From: Ectothiorhodospiraceae bacterium
GTDB taxonomy: Bacteria; Pseudomonadota; Gammaproteobacteria; Nitrococcales; Aquisalimonadaceae
Reading direction: 5' to 3'
NCBI GenBank assembly: GCA_007125985.1
Contig: SLCE01000212.1
Span: forward strand, 1 to 42,514
Length of the DNA stretch: 42,514 nt
In this document: in pieces, positions 8,760 through 17,436 of the stretch
Layout of the letters: every line of letters begins with the position of its first letter
Numbering within the stretch: the stretch's first letter is position 1
Program-made: the position numbers and the translations under genes
The notes under the pieces: model-generated
Databases searched by the model: none
What the model was told of the DNA's origin: nothing
Seen by the model: only the letters and a program-made list of their open reading frames with translations

Positions 8760-9641
8760 TCAGGCGTTGTAACGCACGTTGCCCAGTTCTGACAGCTCAT
8801 AGCCTTCCATGGCGACCGCTCGCTGCCGAAAGCGTTCCGTGCGGGCGAAGGCCAGCAGGCGTTGTACCGGCGGCTCGAAGTAGCTGCGGCGGCGCAGCGC
8901 CAGATCGAAGTATTCTGTGTGCAGCGGGATGAAGTGCAGGCCGTGGCGGGTGGCTGAGGCGCGCACGCCCAGGCCCGCGTCGGCGCGCCCCTCGCGGACA
9001 TCCAGCGCCAGATCGTCCTCGCTCAGGGCCGGGTGGGGCAACAGTTGCAGCTTGCCCTGCTCGAGCCCGGCATCGGCCAGGAGCTGGCGGAACAGGGTGC
9101 TGGCTCCAGCCTCCGGTTGTCGGTTCGCGACCCGCAGCGGCTGGATTACCAGGTCATGCAGGCTGTTGATGCGGCGCGGATTGCCGGCGGCCACCAGCAG
9201 ACCTTGTTCCCGCCGGGCCCAATGAATGATCACCAGATCACGCATGCCGCTGAGCCCGAGCCGCGCCGGATCATTGTAGCTGTCGTCTTCCGCATGGCGC
9301 ACATGAATGCCGACCAGCATGGCCTGACCCGCCAGCAACCGCTGTACGCCGTCGCCGCTGCCGTGGCAGAGCTGGGCCAGTTCGCTGCCGGATTCCCGCA
9401 GTGCCCAGTCCAGCAGCGGGTCCTGGCTGCCGGCCAGTACCCAGGGGACTGGCCGACCGGCCTGTTCATCCCCTTCCAGGTGACTCATCAACCAGAGATC
9501 CACGGCCTGCTTCGGGAAGAGCAGCTTGCCGGTGATCTTGGTGCAGGGGATCAGACCCTGACGCACAAGATCATAGACCTTGCGTTCCCGCAGGCGCAGG
9601 TAGGCGGCGACTTCGGCGGTGGTCATCAGAGATGGATTCAT
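8760..9641 (-). CDS. Transcriptional regulator, excisionase-type HTH plus periplasmic-binding-like domain (probable tungstate/molybdate regulator)
   Basis: The N-terminus (residues 6-50, MTTAEVAAYLRLRERKVYDL) is an excisionase/MerR-like helix-turn-helix of the type that selects DNA. The rest (about 65-290) resembles the PBP-like substrate-binding domain also found in tungstate and molybdate binding proteins: LLVAAGNPRRI, QPEAGASTLFRQLL, ADAGLGVRASATRHGL. The end carries the family motif MEGYELSELGNVRY. It is divergent from tupBCA with a 92-bp shared promoter region, so it probably senses the transported oxyanion and controls tupBCA. The ligand is inferred from context only. The start at 9641 lacks a clear ribosome-binding site; an in-frame ATG five codons further on is an alternative. 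Confidence 0.8.
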   Translation of the reverse strand: MNPSLMTTAEVAAYLRLRERKVYDLVRQGLIPCTKITGKLLFPKQAVDLWLMSHLEGDEQAGRPVPWVLAGSQDPLLDWALRESGSELAQLCHGSGDGVQRLLAGQAMLVGIHVRHAEDDSYNDPARLGLSGMRDLVIIHWARREQGLLVAAGNPRRINSLHDLVIQPLRVANRQPEAGASTLFRQLLADAGLEQGKLQLLPHPALSEDDLALDVREGRADAGLGVRASATRHGLHFIPLHTEYFDLALRRRSYFEPPVQRLLAFARTERFRQRAVAMEGYELSELGNVRYNA

Positions 9642-9733
9642 GCGTTTTGCTGTTTTTGACTGTTTCTGTTACTGAGCTGGATGTTTTGTCTCACAGAATA
9701 GCGGCATGATGCTGAAAAAGAACAGGAGGAGTG
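9642..9733. promoter_or_regulatory. Divergent promoter/operator region between regulator and tupB
   Basis: This AT-richer gap contains CTGTTTTTGA-CTGTTTCTGTTA (about 9650-9671), three tandem CTGTT words that could be operator half-sites. TTGACT (9656-9661) could serve as a plus-strand -35, but I see no convincing -10 at the right distance. On the minus strand TATTCT could be a -10 for the regulator. AGGAGG at 9724-9729 is the tupB ribosome-binding site. The assignment rests on position more than on sequence. Confidence 0.4.
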
Positions 9734-10438
9734 ATGGAATCCGGTGAGAACGCCTTCCTGACCGCATTCCAGCTGATTGTCGGCATGGATCCGGTGTTGA
9801 CCGGGATCGTGCTGCTCTCCCTGCAGGTCAGCCTGTCTGCGGTGCTCATCGCCGCGCTCATCGGTCTGCCGCTGGGCGCGGCCATCGCCTTGTGGCGCTT
9901 TCCCGGCCGCGGGCTGCTGATCACGCTGCTCAATGCCTTTATGGGGTTGCCGCCGGTGGTGGCCGGGCTTCTGGTCTACCTCCTGCTTTCCCGGGCCGGC
10001 CCGCTGGGCCAGTTTGGCCTTCTGTTCACGCCCACAGCCATGGTGATTGCCCAGTGCCTGCTGGTGCTGCCCATCGTTGCTGCACTGACGCGACAGGTGG
10101 TGGAGGATCTCTGGAACGAGTACGCGGAGCAGTTGCAGTCTCTGGGCGCCTCCCGGTTACGCTCCATCCCCACCTTGCTCTGGGACGGCCGTATCAGCCT
10201 GGTGACAGCGGTATTGGCCGGTTTCGGCCGTGCCAGCGCTGAAGTGGGGGCGGTACTGATCGTGGGCGGGAATATCGATGGTGTCACCCGCGTGATGACC
10301 ACAGCCATTGCCCTGGAAACCAGCCGCGGTGACCTGCCGCTGGCCCTGGGGTTGGGACTGGTACTCATGCTGCTGGTGGCATTGGTCAACGGCGCCGCCT
10401 TCCTGATGGGGGAAGCGGCCAGGAGGCGGGCGGGATGA
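9734..10438 (+). CDS. tupB: Tungstate ABC transporter permease TupB
   Basis: The 234-aa inner-membrane permease has about five to six transmembrane helices and the ABC-permease EAA-type loop (EYAEQLQSLGASRLRSIPTL). The strings NAFMGLPPVVAGLLVYLLL and GRASAEVGAVLIVGGNI are typical of TupB/WtpB-like permeases. It forms the membrane channel for the binding protein TupA and the ATPase TupC encoded next to it. ATG at 9734 is chosen; a GTG at 9731 is almost on top of the AGGAGG site and is less likely. It overlaps tupC by 4 bp (ATGA), so the two are translationally coupled. Confidence 0.9.
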   Translation: MESGENAFLTAFQLIVGMDPVLTGIVLLSLQVSLSAVLIAALIGLPLGAAIALWRFPGRGLLITLLNAFMGLPPVVAGLLVYLLLSRAGPLGQFGLLFTPTAMVIAQCLLVLPIVAALTRQVVEDLWNEYAEQLQSLGASRLRSIPTLLWDGRISLVTAVLAGFGRASAEVGAVLIVGGNIDGVTRVMTTAIALETSRGDLPLALGLGLVLMLLVALVNGAAFLMGEAARRRAG

Positions 10439-11178
10439 GCCGGTTGGAACTGCCCGTGTCGTTGTTGCCGTTGGAACTGCGGGAGGTGGGCTTCCGCCAC
10501 GCTGACCAGAACCTGCTTGACGGAGTCACCCTGCGGCTGGGACGCGTGGGCAAGACGGTCATCATGGGACCGAACGGGGCGGGCAAGAGCCTTTTGATGC
10601 GGCTGTGTCATGGCCTGCTTCGCCCCACCAGCGGCTCCATTGTGTGGCACGGCGCGGGGCGTCTGGGGGTGCAGGCAGTGCAGCATCGGCAGGCCATGGT
10701 GTTCCAGCGCCCCGTGCTGCTGCGGCGCAGCGGCCGGGCCAACGTGGAATACGTCCTCGCACTGCGGGGCATGGGCCGCCGGGAGCGGCGCCGGCTAGCC
10801 GGAGAAGCGCTGGAGCGTTTCGGGCTGGCAGCCATCGGGGATCGTCCGGCCCGGGTGCTGTCCGGAGGCGAGCAGCAGCGGTTGGCCCTGGCGCGGGCCT
10901 GGGCGCTGCGCCCGGAAATCCTCTTTCTCGATGAACCCACATCGGCGCTGGACCCCGCCGCCACCAAGGCGGTGGAGGATGCGGTGCAGGCGTTTCACGA
11001 AGACGGTACCCGCATCGTCATGAGCAGTCACAATCTGGGCCAGGCCCGGCGACTGGCGGACGATGTGGTGTTCCTGTGTCGCGGGAGGCTGTTGGAGCAC
11101 ACCCCGGCCGAGCACTTCTTCACCGGGCCCGCCTCGGCGGAGGCCGCTGCCTTCCTGCGCGGTGATCTGGTCTGGTAA
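10435..11178 (+). CDS. tupC: Tungstate ABC transporter ATP-binding protein TupC
   Basis: The 247-aa ATPase powers tungstate import. It has Walker A MGPNGAGKSLL (about residue 44), a Q-loop in AMVFQRPVLLRR, signature LSGGEQQRLALARAW, Walker B EILFLDEPTSALD and the H-switch in MSSHNLGQ. It lies between the permease and binding-protein genes, overlapping tupB by 4 bp; a short gap separates it from tupA. Compared with ModC it lacks a C-terminal TOBE domain, which fits TupC. The substrate assignment depends on TupA and the operon. Confidence 0.9.
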   Translation: MSRLELPVSLLPLELREVGFRHADQNLLDGVTLRLGRVGKTVIMGPNGAGKSLLMRLCHGLLRPTSGSIVWHGAGRLGVQAVQHRQAMVFQRPVLLRRSGRANVEYVLALRGMGRRERRRLAGEALERFGLAAIGDRPARVLSGGEQQRLALARAWALRPEILFLDEPTSALDPAATKAVEDAVQAFHEDGTRIVMSSHNLGQARRLADDVVFLCRGRLLEHTPAEHFFTGPASAEAAAFLRGDLVW

Positions 11179-11203
11179 CACCCATGCTGGGAGGGGAACG
11201 ACG

Positions 11204-12013
11204 GTGATTCGGCGGATAAGACGACTGGTGCTGGGCCTGCTGTTGTTGGGACTGCCTGGAGGTGTTTCCGCCGCCGACCGCCACATCACGCTGGCGTCCA
11301 CCACGTCCACCGAGCAGTCCGGGCTGTTCGCCCACATCATTCCCGTGTTCCGGAACAGCACAGGCATTGACGTGCGGGTGGTCGCCGTGGGTACCGGCCA
11401 GGCTTTTGCCATCGCCCGCCGTGGTGACGCGGACGCCCTGCTGGTCCATGACCGGGACGGTGAGGACGAGTTTGTGGCCCGGGGCTATGGCCAGGAGCGC
11501 CAGGACGTGATGTACAACGACTTCATTCTGATCGGCCCGTCGCAGGATCCGGCGGCAGTGGCCGGGGCCGATAACATTGTCGACGCCCTGCAGCGTATCG
11601 CCGGGGCCAGGGTGCCGTTCGTCTCGCGCGGTGATGACAGCGGCACATACCGCGCGGAACGACGGATCTGGGAATTGGCGGGCATCTCACCCTCCGGCAG
11701 CTGGTACCGGGCGTTGGGAAGCGGTATGGGGCCGACACTGAATACCGCCGCGGGGATGGACGCCTATGTGTTGGCCGATCGCGGGACCTGGCTCAGCTTC
11801 GGTAACCGGCAGAACCTCACCGTTCTGTTCGAAGGCGACGAGACGCTGTTCAACCCCTATGGCAGTGTGCTGATCAATCCGGAGCGGCATCCGCATCTGA
11901 AGCACGACCTGGCAGAGATCTGGCACCGTTGGCTGATCTCCGACGAAGGCCAGGCGGCGATTGCGTCCTTCACGCTCAGGGGCGAGCCGGTGTTTTTCCC
12001 GAGCGGCCGTTGA
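11204..12013 (+). CDS. tupA: Tungstate-binding periplasmic protein TupA
   Basis: This secreted binding protein captures tungstate in the periplasm. A Sec signal peptide is seen at residues 1-23 (arginine-rich start, leucine core, GGVSA before ADRH), followed by ITLASTTSTEQSGL, the characteristic TupA oxyanion-binding start with its TTST stretch. Later RGDDSGTYRAE, AAGMDAYVLADRGTW and a C-terminal WLISDEGQAAIASF match the family. The length is 269 aa. The start is GTG at 11204, with GAGGGGAA about 6 nt upstream; the open frame upstream is inside tupC. High specificity for tungstate over molybdate is a property of characterised TupA proteins, not shown here. Confidence 0.92.
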   Translation: MIRRIRRLVLGLLLLGLPGGVSAADRHITLASTTSTEQSGLFAHIIPVFRNSTGIDVRVVAVGTGQAFAIARRGDADALLVHDRDGEDEFVARGYGQERQDVMYNDFILIGPSQDPAAVAGADNIVDALQRIAGARVPFVSRGDDSGTYRAERRIWELAGISPSGSWYRALGSGMGPTLNTAAGMDAYVLADRGTWLSFGNRQNLTVLFEGDETLFNPYGSVLINPERHPHLKHDLAEIWHRWLISDEGQAAIASFTLRGEPVFFPSGR

Positions 12014-12017
12014 TCGC

Positions 12018-12935
12018 TCACCCTTTGCCGCGGGTCCCGGTCTTTCCGGGTTCGGCCTTTTTCTCGATGAATTGGATGATGCTGCCGGCGATGTCCTTTC
12101 CCGTAGCGCGTTCAATGCCTTCCAGGCCAGGGGAGGAATTGACCTCCAGCACCACCGGGCCGTGATTGGATCGCATGATGTCCACGCCGGCCACGTTCAG
12201 ACCCATGATGCGCGCCGCCCGGACGGCGGTGGAGCGCTCCTCCGGAGTGATGCGGACGGGCCGCACGGAGCCCCCCCGGTGCACATTGGAGCGGAACTCG
12301 CCTTCCTTGGCCTGGCGCATCATTGAGCCGACGATTTTGTCGCCGACCACGAAACAGCGGATGTCCGCGCCGCCCGCTTCCTGGATGTACTCCTGGGTCA
12401 GGAAGTAGGCATGCAGTCCACGGAAGGCGTCGATCACGCTCTCCGCTGCCTTGTTCGTTTCCGCCAGTACCACACCCTTGCCCTGAGTGCCCTCCAGCAG
12501 CTTGATGACCAGTGGCGCGCCGCCCACCATGTTGATCAGGTCGGTATTGTCGTCCGGCGAATAGCCGAACCCGGTGACCGGCAGGCCGATACCCTTGCGG
12601 GAGAGCAGTTGCAGCGAACGCAGCTTGTCCCGGGCGCGACTAATGGCCACGGACTCATTCACGCAGAACGTGCCCATCATCTCGAACTGCCGCACAACAG
12701 CCGTGCCGTAGAAGGTGATGGAGGCACCAATCCGCGGAATGACGGCATCTGCGGGTTCCAGCAACTCGCCCTTGTAATGGATTTCGGGGCGGTGGGAACT
12801 GATGTTCATGTAGCAGCGCAGCGGGTCGATGACCCGCACATCATGGCCACGTGATTCGGCCGCCTCCACCAGTCGACCGGTGGAGTACAGGCGCCGGTTG
12901 CGGGACAGGATGATGATCTTGCGCGGTTCGGTCAT
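12018..12935 (-). CDS. rimK: RimK, ATP-dependent glutamate ligase for ribosomal protein S6
   Basis: This is an ATP-grasp ligase of 305 aa (E. coli RimK is 300) that adds glutamates to the C-terminus of S6. Features seen: [19 protein letters not shown] near residue 70, the ATP-grasp core [42 protein letters not shown] and the metal-binding end [15 protein letters not shown]. It lies 40 bp after rimB in the same direction, matching the rim gene pairing known in Pseudomonas. It converges with tupA, only 4 bp apart. A rimA gene is not visible here. The start at 12935 follows GGGAA. Confidence 0.92.
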   Translation of the reverse strand: MTEPRKIIILSRNRRLYSTGRLVEAAESRGHDVRVIDPLRCYMNISSHRPEIHYKGELLEPADAVIPRIGASITFYGTAVVRQFEMMGTFCVNESVAISRARDKLRSLQLLSRKGIGLPVTGFGYSPDDNTDLINMVGGAPLVIKLLEGTQGKGVVLAETNKAAESVIDAFRGLHAYFLTQEYIQEAGGADIRCFVVGDKIVGSMMRQAKEGEFRSNVHRGGSVRPVRITPEERSTAVRAARIMGLNVAGVDIMRSNHGPVVLEVNSSPGLEGIERATGKDIAGSIIQFIEKKAEPGKTGTRGKG

Positions 12936-12975
12936 GATTGGTTCCCGTCTCGAGGGGATGTCAGTTCGGGTGGGG

Positions 12976-13407
12976 TCAGCGCCCGAACAGGTACGATGCG
13001 CTGGGGTCGACGATCAGATGCCGCCGCATGGCCCGGCGGCCAAGCAGCATGCGGAAACCCATGCTATCGCGGTTGGTCAGGGTCAGTTCAATGGGCCATT
13101 GATCCTCGCCCAGGCGGAGCAGGGTGCGGATCACCGGGCGCGATTCCACATGACCATTGGAGCTGCGGATCTCCCGTTCGTCCATCACGTCCGCCACGCA
13201 GTGCACGGTGATGTCGCTGCGCTTCTGCAGTGGGTGGATGTCGAAACGTACCCGCGGCCGGCCGTTCTCCTGGAAACGCCGGAGGTGGATGGCGTGCAGC
13301 GCCGACGTCAGTGCCCCGGTGTCCACCTTGGCCTTGACGGCTTCAATGCCCAATTCCGGCAGGCAAACCCATTCACGCCATCCCACAATCTGCTTTTTCA
13401 CCTGCAT
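12976..13407 (-). CDS. rimB: RimB, retropepsin-like aspartic protease partner of RimK
   Basis: The 143-aa protein belongs to the family often mislabelled ATP-dependent zinc protease. The aspartic-protease motif [12 protein letters not shown] is at residues 28-39, and [18 protein letters not shown] is the flap/second-lobe end typical of the family. In Pseudomonas the RimB product trims the glutamate tail that RimK adds to S6; the pairing with rimK here supports the same job. The start ATG at 13407 begins [17 protein letters not shown], a common start in the family, though the ribosome-binding site is weak. It is the first gene of a rimB-rimK unit. Confidence 0.85.
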   Translation of the reverse strand: MQVKKQIVGWREWVCLPELGIEAVKAKVDTGALTSALHAIHLRRFQENGRPRVRFDIHPLQKRSDITVHCVADVMDEREIRSSNGHVESRPVIRTLLRLGEDQWPIELTLTNRDSMGFRMLLGRRAMRRHLIVDPSASYLFGR

Positions 13408-13503
13408 GCATCGGAACTCATTGCTGTCGTTCCTTTCTCCTGGTGGCTTCGTTCACAGGCCCGGGGCGCGGGCAGGCTTAGCGGAAGCGCCACCCATTGC
13501 AGG

Positions 13504-13611
13504 GCTGATACCGGACAAGGCGGTCTCAGACTGTCGGCGAGAGGGACCTCGCCGACAAGCCCACAGGGACGTATTTACGGTGTGTCTGGGACCGCCTTGT
13601 CCGGTGTCAGT
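13504..13611 (+). repeat. Nested-hairpin element, copy 1 (possible structured RNA)
   Basis: An outer helix pairs 13504-13531 with 13584-13611: 28 pairs with three G-U wobbles when read as plus-strand RNA and no mismatch. Inside lies a 10-bp hairpin (13532-13541 with 13548-13557) with loop AGGGAC, then a 26-nt unpaired segment (13558-13583) containing ACAGGGACGTATTTACGG. Copy 2 at 27563-27658 keeps the inner stem length, the loop pattern and the 26-nt segment, while the outer stem sequence is different but still paired. It lies in the 435-bp gap between divergent rimB and glyA. The function is unknown. Confidence 0.65.
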
Positions 13612-13706
13612 CCGTATCGAAGCCCCCACATGCCGCCCTTGTAGAGCAATCCGTGTCCACTGACAAGCAAAGTTGCAAGGATGCAGGGGGAAACGTGTTA
13701 TTCCAG

Positions 13707-13746
13707 CACTGTATCAGTGCATTGCACCATGAAAATCAGGTATGCT
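13707..13746 (+). promoter_or_regulatory. Candidate glyA promoter with overlapping palindromes
   Basis: TGCATT (13718-13723) and TATGCT (13741-13746) stand 17 nt apart as weak -35/-10 boxes. Two overlapping short palindromes cover the -35: CACTG-TAT-CAGTG (13707-13719) and GTGCA-T-TGCAC (13717-13727), which could be an operator. The leader to the glyA start would be about 90 nt. There is no match I recognise to a known glycine riboswitch or PurR/MetR box. Confidence 0.35.
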
Positions 13747-13842
13747 ATGCGGCTCCGTGAAGCCGGTCATGCTGGGCTCACCCAGTTTCCGGGTGCCACA
13801 ACCGCATTCGTTTTCCATTCCATTTCACGCCGAGGACGCCGC

Positions 13843-15111
13843 ATGTTCGCCAGCGATATGAACATTGCAAGTTTTGATGCCGAACTCTGGGACGCCATCC
13901 AGGACGAGACCCGTCGGCAGGAAGAGCACATCGAACTCATCGCCTCCGAGAACTATGCCAGCCCGCGGGTCATGGAAGCGCAGGGCACGGTGCTCACCAA
14001 CAAGTATGCGGAAGGGTATCCCGGCAAGCGCTACTACGGCGGCTGCGAGTACGTGGACGAAGCCGAGCGCCTGGCCATTGACCGTGCCTGCAAGCTCTTC
14101 GACTGCGCCTACGCCAACGTGCAGCCGCACTCCGGCTCCCAGGCCAATGCCGCGGTGTACATGGCGCTGTGTCAGCCGGGCGATACCGTGCTGGGCATGA
14201 GCCTGGATCACGGCGGCCACCTGACCCACGGCGCCAAACCCAATTTCTCCGGCAAACTCTACAATGCCGTGCAGTACGGGCTGAACCCGGAAACCGGTGA
14301 AATCGACTACGAACAGGTGGAGCGGCTGGCGCTGGAGCACAAGCCGCGCATGATCGTGGCTGGCTTCTCCGCCTATTCCCGCGTGGTGGACTGGAAGCGT
14401 TTCCGCGAGATCGCCGACAAGGTGGGCGCCTACCTGCTGGTGGATATGGCCCATGTGGCGGGCCTCGTCGCGGCCGGAGTCTACCCCAGCCCGGTGCCGT
14501 ACGCGGATGTCTGCACCACCACCACCCACAAAACCCTGCGCGGCCCGCGCGGTGGCCTGATCGTGGCGCGGGAGAATCCGGAGCTGGCCAAGAAATTCAA
14601 CTCCCTGGTGTTCCCGGGTACCCAGGGTGGGCCGCTGATGCATGTGATCGCCGCCAAGGCCGTGGCCTTCAAGGAGGCCATGGAACCCGGTTTCCGTGCC
14701 TATCAGGAAAAGGTGGTGGAAAACGCCCGCGCCATGGCTGCCGTCATTGCTGAACGCGGTTATGAGGTGGTTTCCGGAGGCACCGACAACCATCTGTTCC
14801 TGGTGAGCCTGATCAAGCAGGGCATCACCGGTAAGGACGCGGACGCGGCGCTGGGTGCGGCCAATATCACGGTGAACAAGAACACCGTGCCCAATGACCC
14901 GGAGTCGCCGTTTGTCACCTCCGGCCTGCGCATCGGCACCCCGGCCATTACAACCCGCGGGTTCACGGCTGAGGACTCCGCCCAGCTGGCGCACTGGATC
15001 TGCGACGTGCTGGACGATATCGGCAATGCCGCCGTCATCGAACGCGTCAAGGGCCAGGTGCTGGAGATCTGCAAGCGGTTGCCGGTCTACGAATTCAACC
15101 GGTTGGCGTAA
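13843..15111 (+). CDS. glyA: Serine hydroxymethyltransferase
   Basis: This PLP enzyme interconverts serine plus tetrahydrofolate and glycine plus methylene-tetrahydrofolate; it is cytosolic and a main source of one-carbon units. It is 422 aa against 417 in E. coli. Motifs: [12 protein letters not shown] near residue 34, [15 protein letters not shown], the PLP-binding lysine in [15 protein letters not shown], and the C-terminal [14 protein letters not shown]. The start at 13843 ([12 protein letters not shown]) has GAGG 7 nt upstream; the longer open frame upstream crosses the promoter region and is not used. nrdR follows after 39 bp, the frequent glyA-nrdR order. Confidence 0.97.
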   Translation: MFASDMNIASFDAELWDAIQDETRRQEEHIELIASENYASPRVMEAQGTVLTNKYAEGYPGKRYYGGCEYVDEAERLAIDRACKLFDCAYANVQPHSGSQANAAVYMALCQPGDTVLGMSLDHGGHLTHGAKPNFSGKLYNAVQYGLNPETGEIDYEQVERLALEHKPRMIVAGFSAYSRVVDWKRFREIADKVGAYLLVDMAHVAGLVAAGVYPSPVPYADVCTTTTHKTLRGPRGGLIVARENPELAKKFNSLVFPGTQGGPLMHVIAAKAVAFKEAMEPGFRAYQEKVVENARAMAAVIAERGYEVVSGGTDNHLFLVSLIKQGITGKDADAALGAANITVNKNTVPNDPESPFVTSGLRIGTPAITTRGFTAEDSAQLAHWICDVLDDIGNAAVIERVKGQVLEICKRLPVYEFNRLA

Positions 15112-15150
15112 CGGGTACGGGCCGCCTCGGGCTGTCCAGGGAGTAATGCA

Positions 15151-15627
15151 ATGCGTTGTCCGTTCTGTCAGGCGCAGGATACCCGGGTGATTGATTCCCG
15201 GCTTGGCCGCGATGGCGACCAGGTGCGCCGGCGGCGGGAATGCAGCACCTGCGGTGAACGGTTTACCACGTTCGAGACAGCCGAATTGCTGCTCCCGCGG
15301 ATGGTCAAGCAGGACGGTACCCGCGAGCCCTTTGACGAGGGCAAATTGCGCACGGGCATGATGCGTGCCCTGGAGAAGCGGCCGGTGGATACTGACCGGG
15401 TCGAGTCGGCGGTGCACCGCATCGTGCAGCGATTGCGCTCCCTGGGTGACCGCGAAGTTCCTACGCGCCAGCTGGGTGAGTGGGTTATGGAGGAACTCCG
15501 CGAACTTGATCAGGTGGCCTACGTGCGGTTCGCCTCGGTCTACCGCAGCTTTGAGGATGTCAGCGCCTTCCGCGAAGTGATTGACGGCCTGGAGCGGCAG
15601 CCGCCGGGTTCCAGCGGAAAGAGCTGA
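15151..15627 (+). CDS. nrdR: Transcriptional repressor NrdR
   Basis: NrdR senses ATP/dATP and represses ribonucleotide reductase genes. The 158-aa protein shows the N-terminal zinc ribbon MRCPFC with [12 protein letters not shown] (four cysteines, residues 3, 6, 31, 34), then the ATP-cone domain (about 45-140: [50 protein letters not shown]). CAGGGAG is 7-8 nt before the start. It sits between glyA and ribD, the common proteobacterial arrangement. The ribD GTG start is 13 bp past its stop, so they are probably co-transcribed. Confidence 0.96.
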   Translation: MRCPFCQAQDTRVIDSRLGRDGDQVRRRRECSTCGERFTTFETAELLLPRMVKQDGTREPFDEGKLRTGMMRALEKRPVDTDRVESAVHRIVQRLRSLGDREVPTRQLGEWVMEELRELDQVAYVRFASVYRSFEDVSAFREVIDGLERQPPGSSGKS

Positions 15628-15640
15628 GCCGACGATCACC

Positions 15641-16759
15641 GTGACTGCCTCTGCCTTTACCACCGAAGAACGCAGGTATATGGCCCGCGCCCTGCAGCTT
15701 GCCGAGCAGGGCCAGTGGACCACCCGGCCCAATCCACGGGTGGGTTGCGTGCTGGTGCGGGATGGGCACGTGGTGGGGGAGGGCTACCACGAGCGCGCCG
15801 GTGAACCTCACGCCGAGGTGCACGCGCTGCGCCAGGCCGGGGAACTGGCCCGTGGCGCCACCGCCTACGTGACCCTGGAGCCCTGCTCGCACCATGGACG
15901 TACCCCCCCCTGCGCCGAGGCGCTGGTGGAGGCCGGTGTGGCACGGGTGGTGGTGGCCATGGAGGACCCGAATCCGCAGGTGGCCGGCCGTGGACTGGCC
16001 CGATTGCAAGAGGCCGGCATCGGGGCCCGGAGCGGCCTGCTGGCCGCCGAGGCAGAGGCGCTGAACCCCGGCTATGCCCGCCGCATGCGCGGCGGCCTGC
16101 CCTGGGTGCGGCTGAAGCTGGCCGCCAGCCTGGATGGGCGGACAGCCATGGCCAGCGGTGAGAGCAAATGGATTACCGGCCCTGCGGCCAGGGCGGATGT
16201 GCACCGACTCAGGGCACGCAGCTGCGCCGTGGTCACCGGTATCGGCACCGTGGTTGCGGATGATCCGCAGCTCACCGTTCGGAACGTGGCACAGGCCGAC
16301 CGGATTCCGCCGCCGCTACGCGTGGTGCTGGACAGCGAACTGCGCACGCCGCCCACTGCCGCACTGCTGCAGGATGGTGGCCCGGTGCTGATCTACACGG
16401 CTTCCAGGGATCAGGCACGCGCCTGGGCTTTGCTGGAACGTGGCGCCCGTGTGGAAACACTGGTTCGCGCCGGGCAGCTGCCGCTGCGCCGGGTGCTGGA
16501 GCTGCTGGCCGGGAGCCAGATCAATGAGGTGCTGGTGGAATGCGGAGCCACGCTGGCTGGTGCATTCCTGGCGGAAGGCCTGGTGGACGAGCTCTGGCTG
16601 TACCAGGCCATGCATCTCATGGGTGACGCCGCGCGTCCCCTGGTGCGCCTGCCGGATGTGACACAGATGAGACAACGTCATGCGCTGGCACTGGCAGACC
16701 AGCGGATGCTTGGTGATGATCTGCGGCTGATCCTGAAACCGAAAACGGAGGCTGGCTGA
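15641..16759 (+). CDS. ribD: Bifunctional pyrimidine deaminase/reductase RibD
   Basis: RibD carries out the second and third steps of riboflavin synthesis from the GTP-derived pyrimidine. The N-terminal deaminase has the zinc motif HAEVHAL and PCSHHGRTPPC. The C-terminal reductase starts at LKLAASLDGRTAMASGESKW and continues through TGIGTVVADDPQLTVR and LVECGATLAGAFLAEGLVDE. The length is 372 aa, near the E. coli 367. A GTG start at 15641 is inferred because the conserved YMARAL segment lies 13 residues in, as in homologues; no strong ribosome-binding site is seen, so coupling to nrdR is likely. Its TGA shares one base with the ribE ATG. Confidence 0.94.
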   Translation: MTASAFTTEERRYMARALQLAEQGQWTTRPNPRVGCVLVRDGHVVGEGYHERAGEPHAEVHALRQAGELARGATAYVTLEPCSHHGRTPPCAEALVEAGVARVVVAMEDPNPQVAGRGLARLQEAGIGARSGLLAAEAEALNPGYARRMRGGLPWVRLKLAASLDGRTAMASGESKWITGPAARADVHRLRARSCAVVTGIGTVVADDPQLTVRNVAQADRIPPPLRVVLDSELRTPPTAALLQDGGPVLIYTASRDQARAWALLERGARVETLVRAGQLPLRRVLELLAGSQINEVLVECGATLAGAFLAEGLVDELWLYQAMHLMGDAARPLVRLPDVTQMRQRHALALADQRMLGDDLRLILKPKTEAG

Positions 16760-17418
16760 TGTTTACCGGAATTGTGCAGGCGCTGGGCAGCATACGTGCC
16801 AGCGACAGCCGTGGCGAGGACGTGCGCCTGACCATCGGCACCGGTACCCTTCCCATGACCGATGTGCAATTGGGGGACAGCATAGCCGTCAACGGTGTCT
16901 GCCTCACCGCGGTGCAACTGGAGGCGGACAGCTTCGCCGCCGATGTCTCCCGGGAAACCCTGGAGCGCACCAGTCTGGGCGGCCTGTCCCAGGGTAGCCG
17001 TGTGAATCTGGAAAAGGCGCTGACGCTCTCCACGCCCTTGGGCGGGCATCTGGTCAGCGGTCACGTGGACGGCCTGGGCGAGGTGCTGGAAAGCCGGCAG
17101 GACGGGCGATCCTGGCGGCTCCTGTTTCGCGCGCCGGATCGACTGGCGCGCTACATCGCGGAAAAAGGCTCCATCTGCATCGATGGCACCAGCCTCACGG
17201 TTAACGGCGTGAACGGTGCCGAGTTCCACGTCAACATCGTCCCGCATACCATGGACGCCACCATCATGGGGGAGTATCGTCCCGGGCGAAAGGTGAACCT
17301 GGAAGTGGACCTGATCGCGCGCTACCTGGAAAGGCTGGTGCTGGGCGATCAGGCCGCCGTTCCCGAACAGGGCATCACGCGGGAATTTCTTGCCCGGCAC
17401 GGTTTTCGTGTCGACTGA
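16759..17418 (+). CDS. ribE: Riboflavin synthase alpha chain
   Basis: This enzyme dismutates two 6,7-dimethyl-8-ribityllumazine molecules to riboflavin, the last step of the pathway (named ribC in E. coli, ribE in many annotations). The 219-aa product has two lumazine-binding barrel repeats. The first starts MFTGIVQALGSI and contains DSIAVNGVCLTAV; the second, from about residue 100, contains GHVDGLGEV and GSICIDGTSLTVNGV. Start and ribD stop overlap by one base (TGATG), so translation is coupled. ribB follows within 20 bp. Confidence 0.95.
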   Translation: MFTGIVQALGSIRASDSRGEDVRLTIGTGTLPMTDVQLGDSIAVNGVCLTAVQLEADSFAADVSRETLERTSLGGLSQGSRVNLEKALTLSTPLGGHLVSGHVDGLGEVLESRQDGRSWRLLFRAPDRLARYIAEKGSICIDGTSLTVNGVNGAEFHVNIVPHTMDATIMGEYRPGRKVNLEVDLIARYLERLVLGDQAAVPEQGITREFLARHGFRVD

Positions 17419-17436
17419 CCCAGCAGGATGACAAGC

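Noticed and set aside
13504-13611. Short CRISPR-like repeat array
   Set aside because: The repeats are inverted arms of one structure, not regularly spaced direct repeats, and no cas genes are present.
13612-13842. Possible glycine or other riboswitch upstream of glyA
   Set aside because: No recognisable tandem aptamer cores; only short palindromes and a weak promoter are seen.
15112-15640. FMN riboswitch ahead of the riboflavin genes
   Set aside because: The gap before nrdR is 39 bp and before ribD 13 bp, far too short for the aptamer.
13825-15732. 635-aa open frame on the minus strand
   Set aside because: It is the antisense shadow of glyA and nrdR, which have full family motifs; high GC keeps the opposite frame open.
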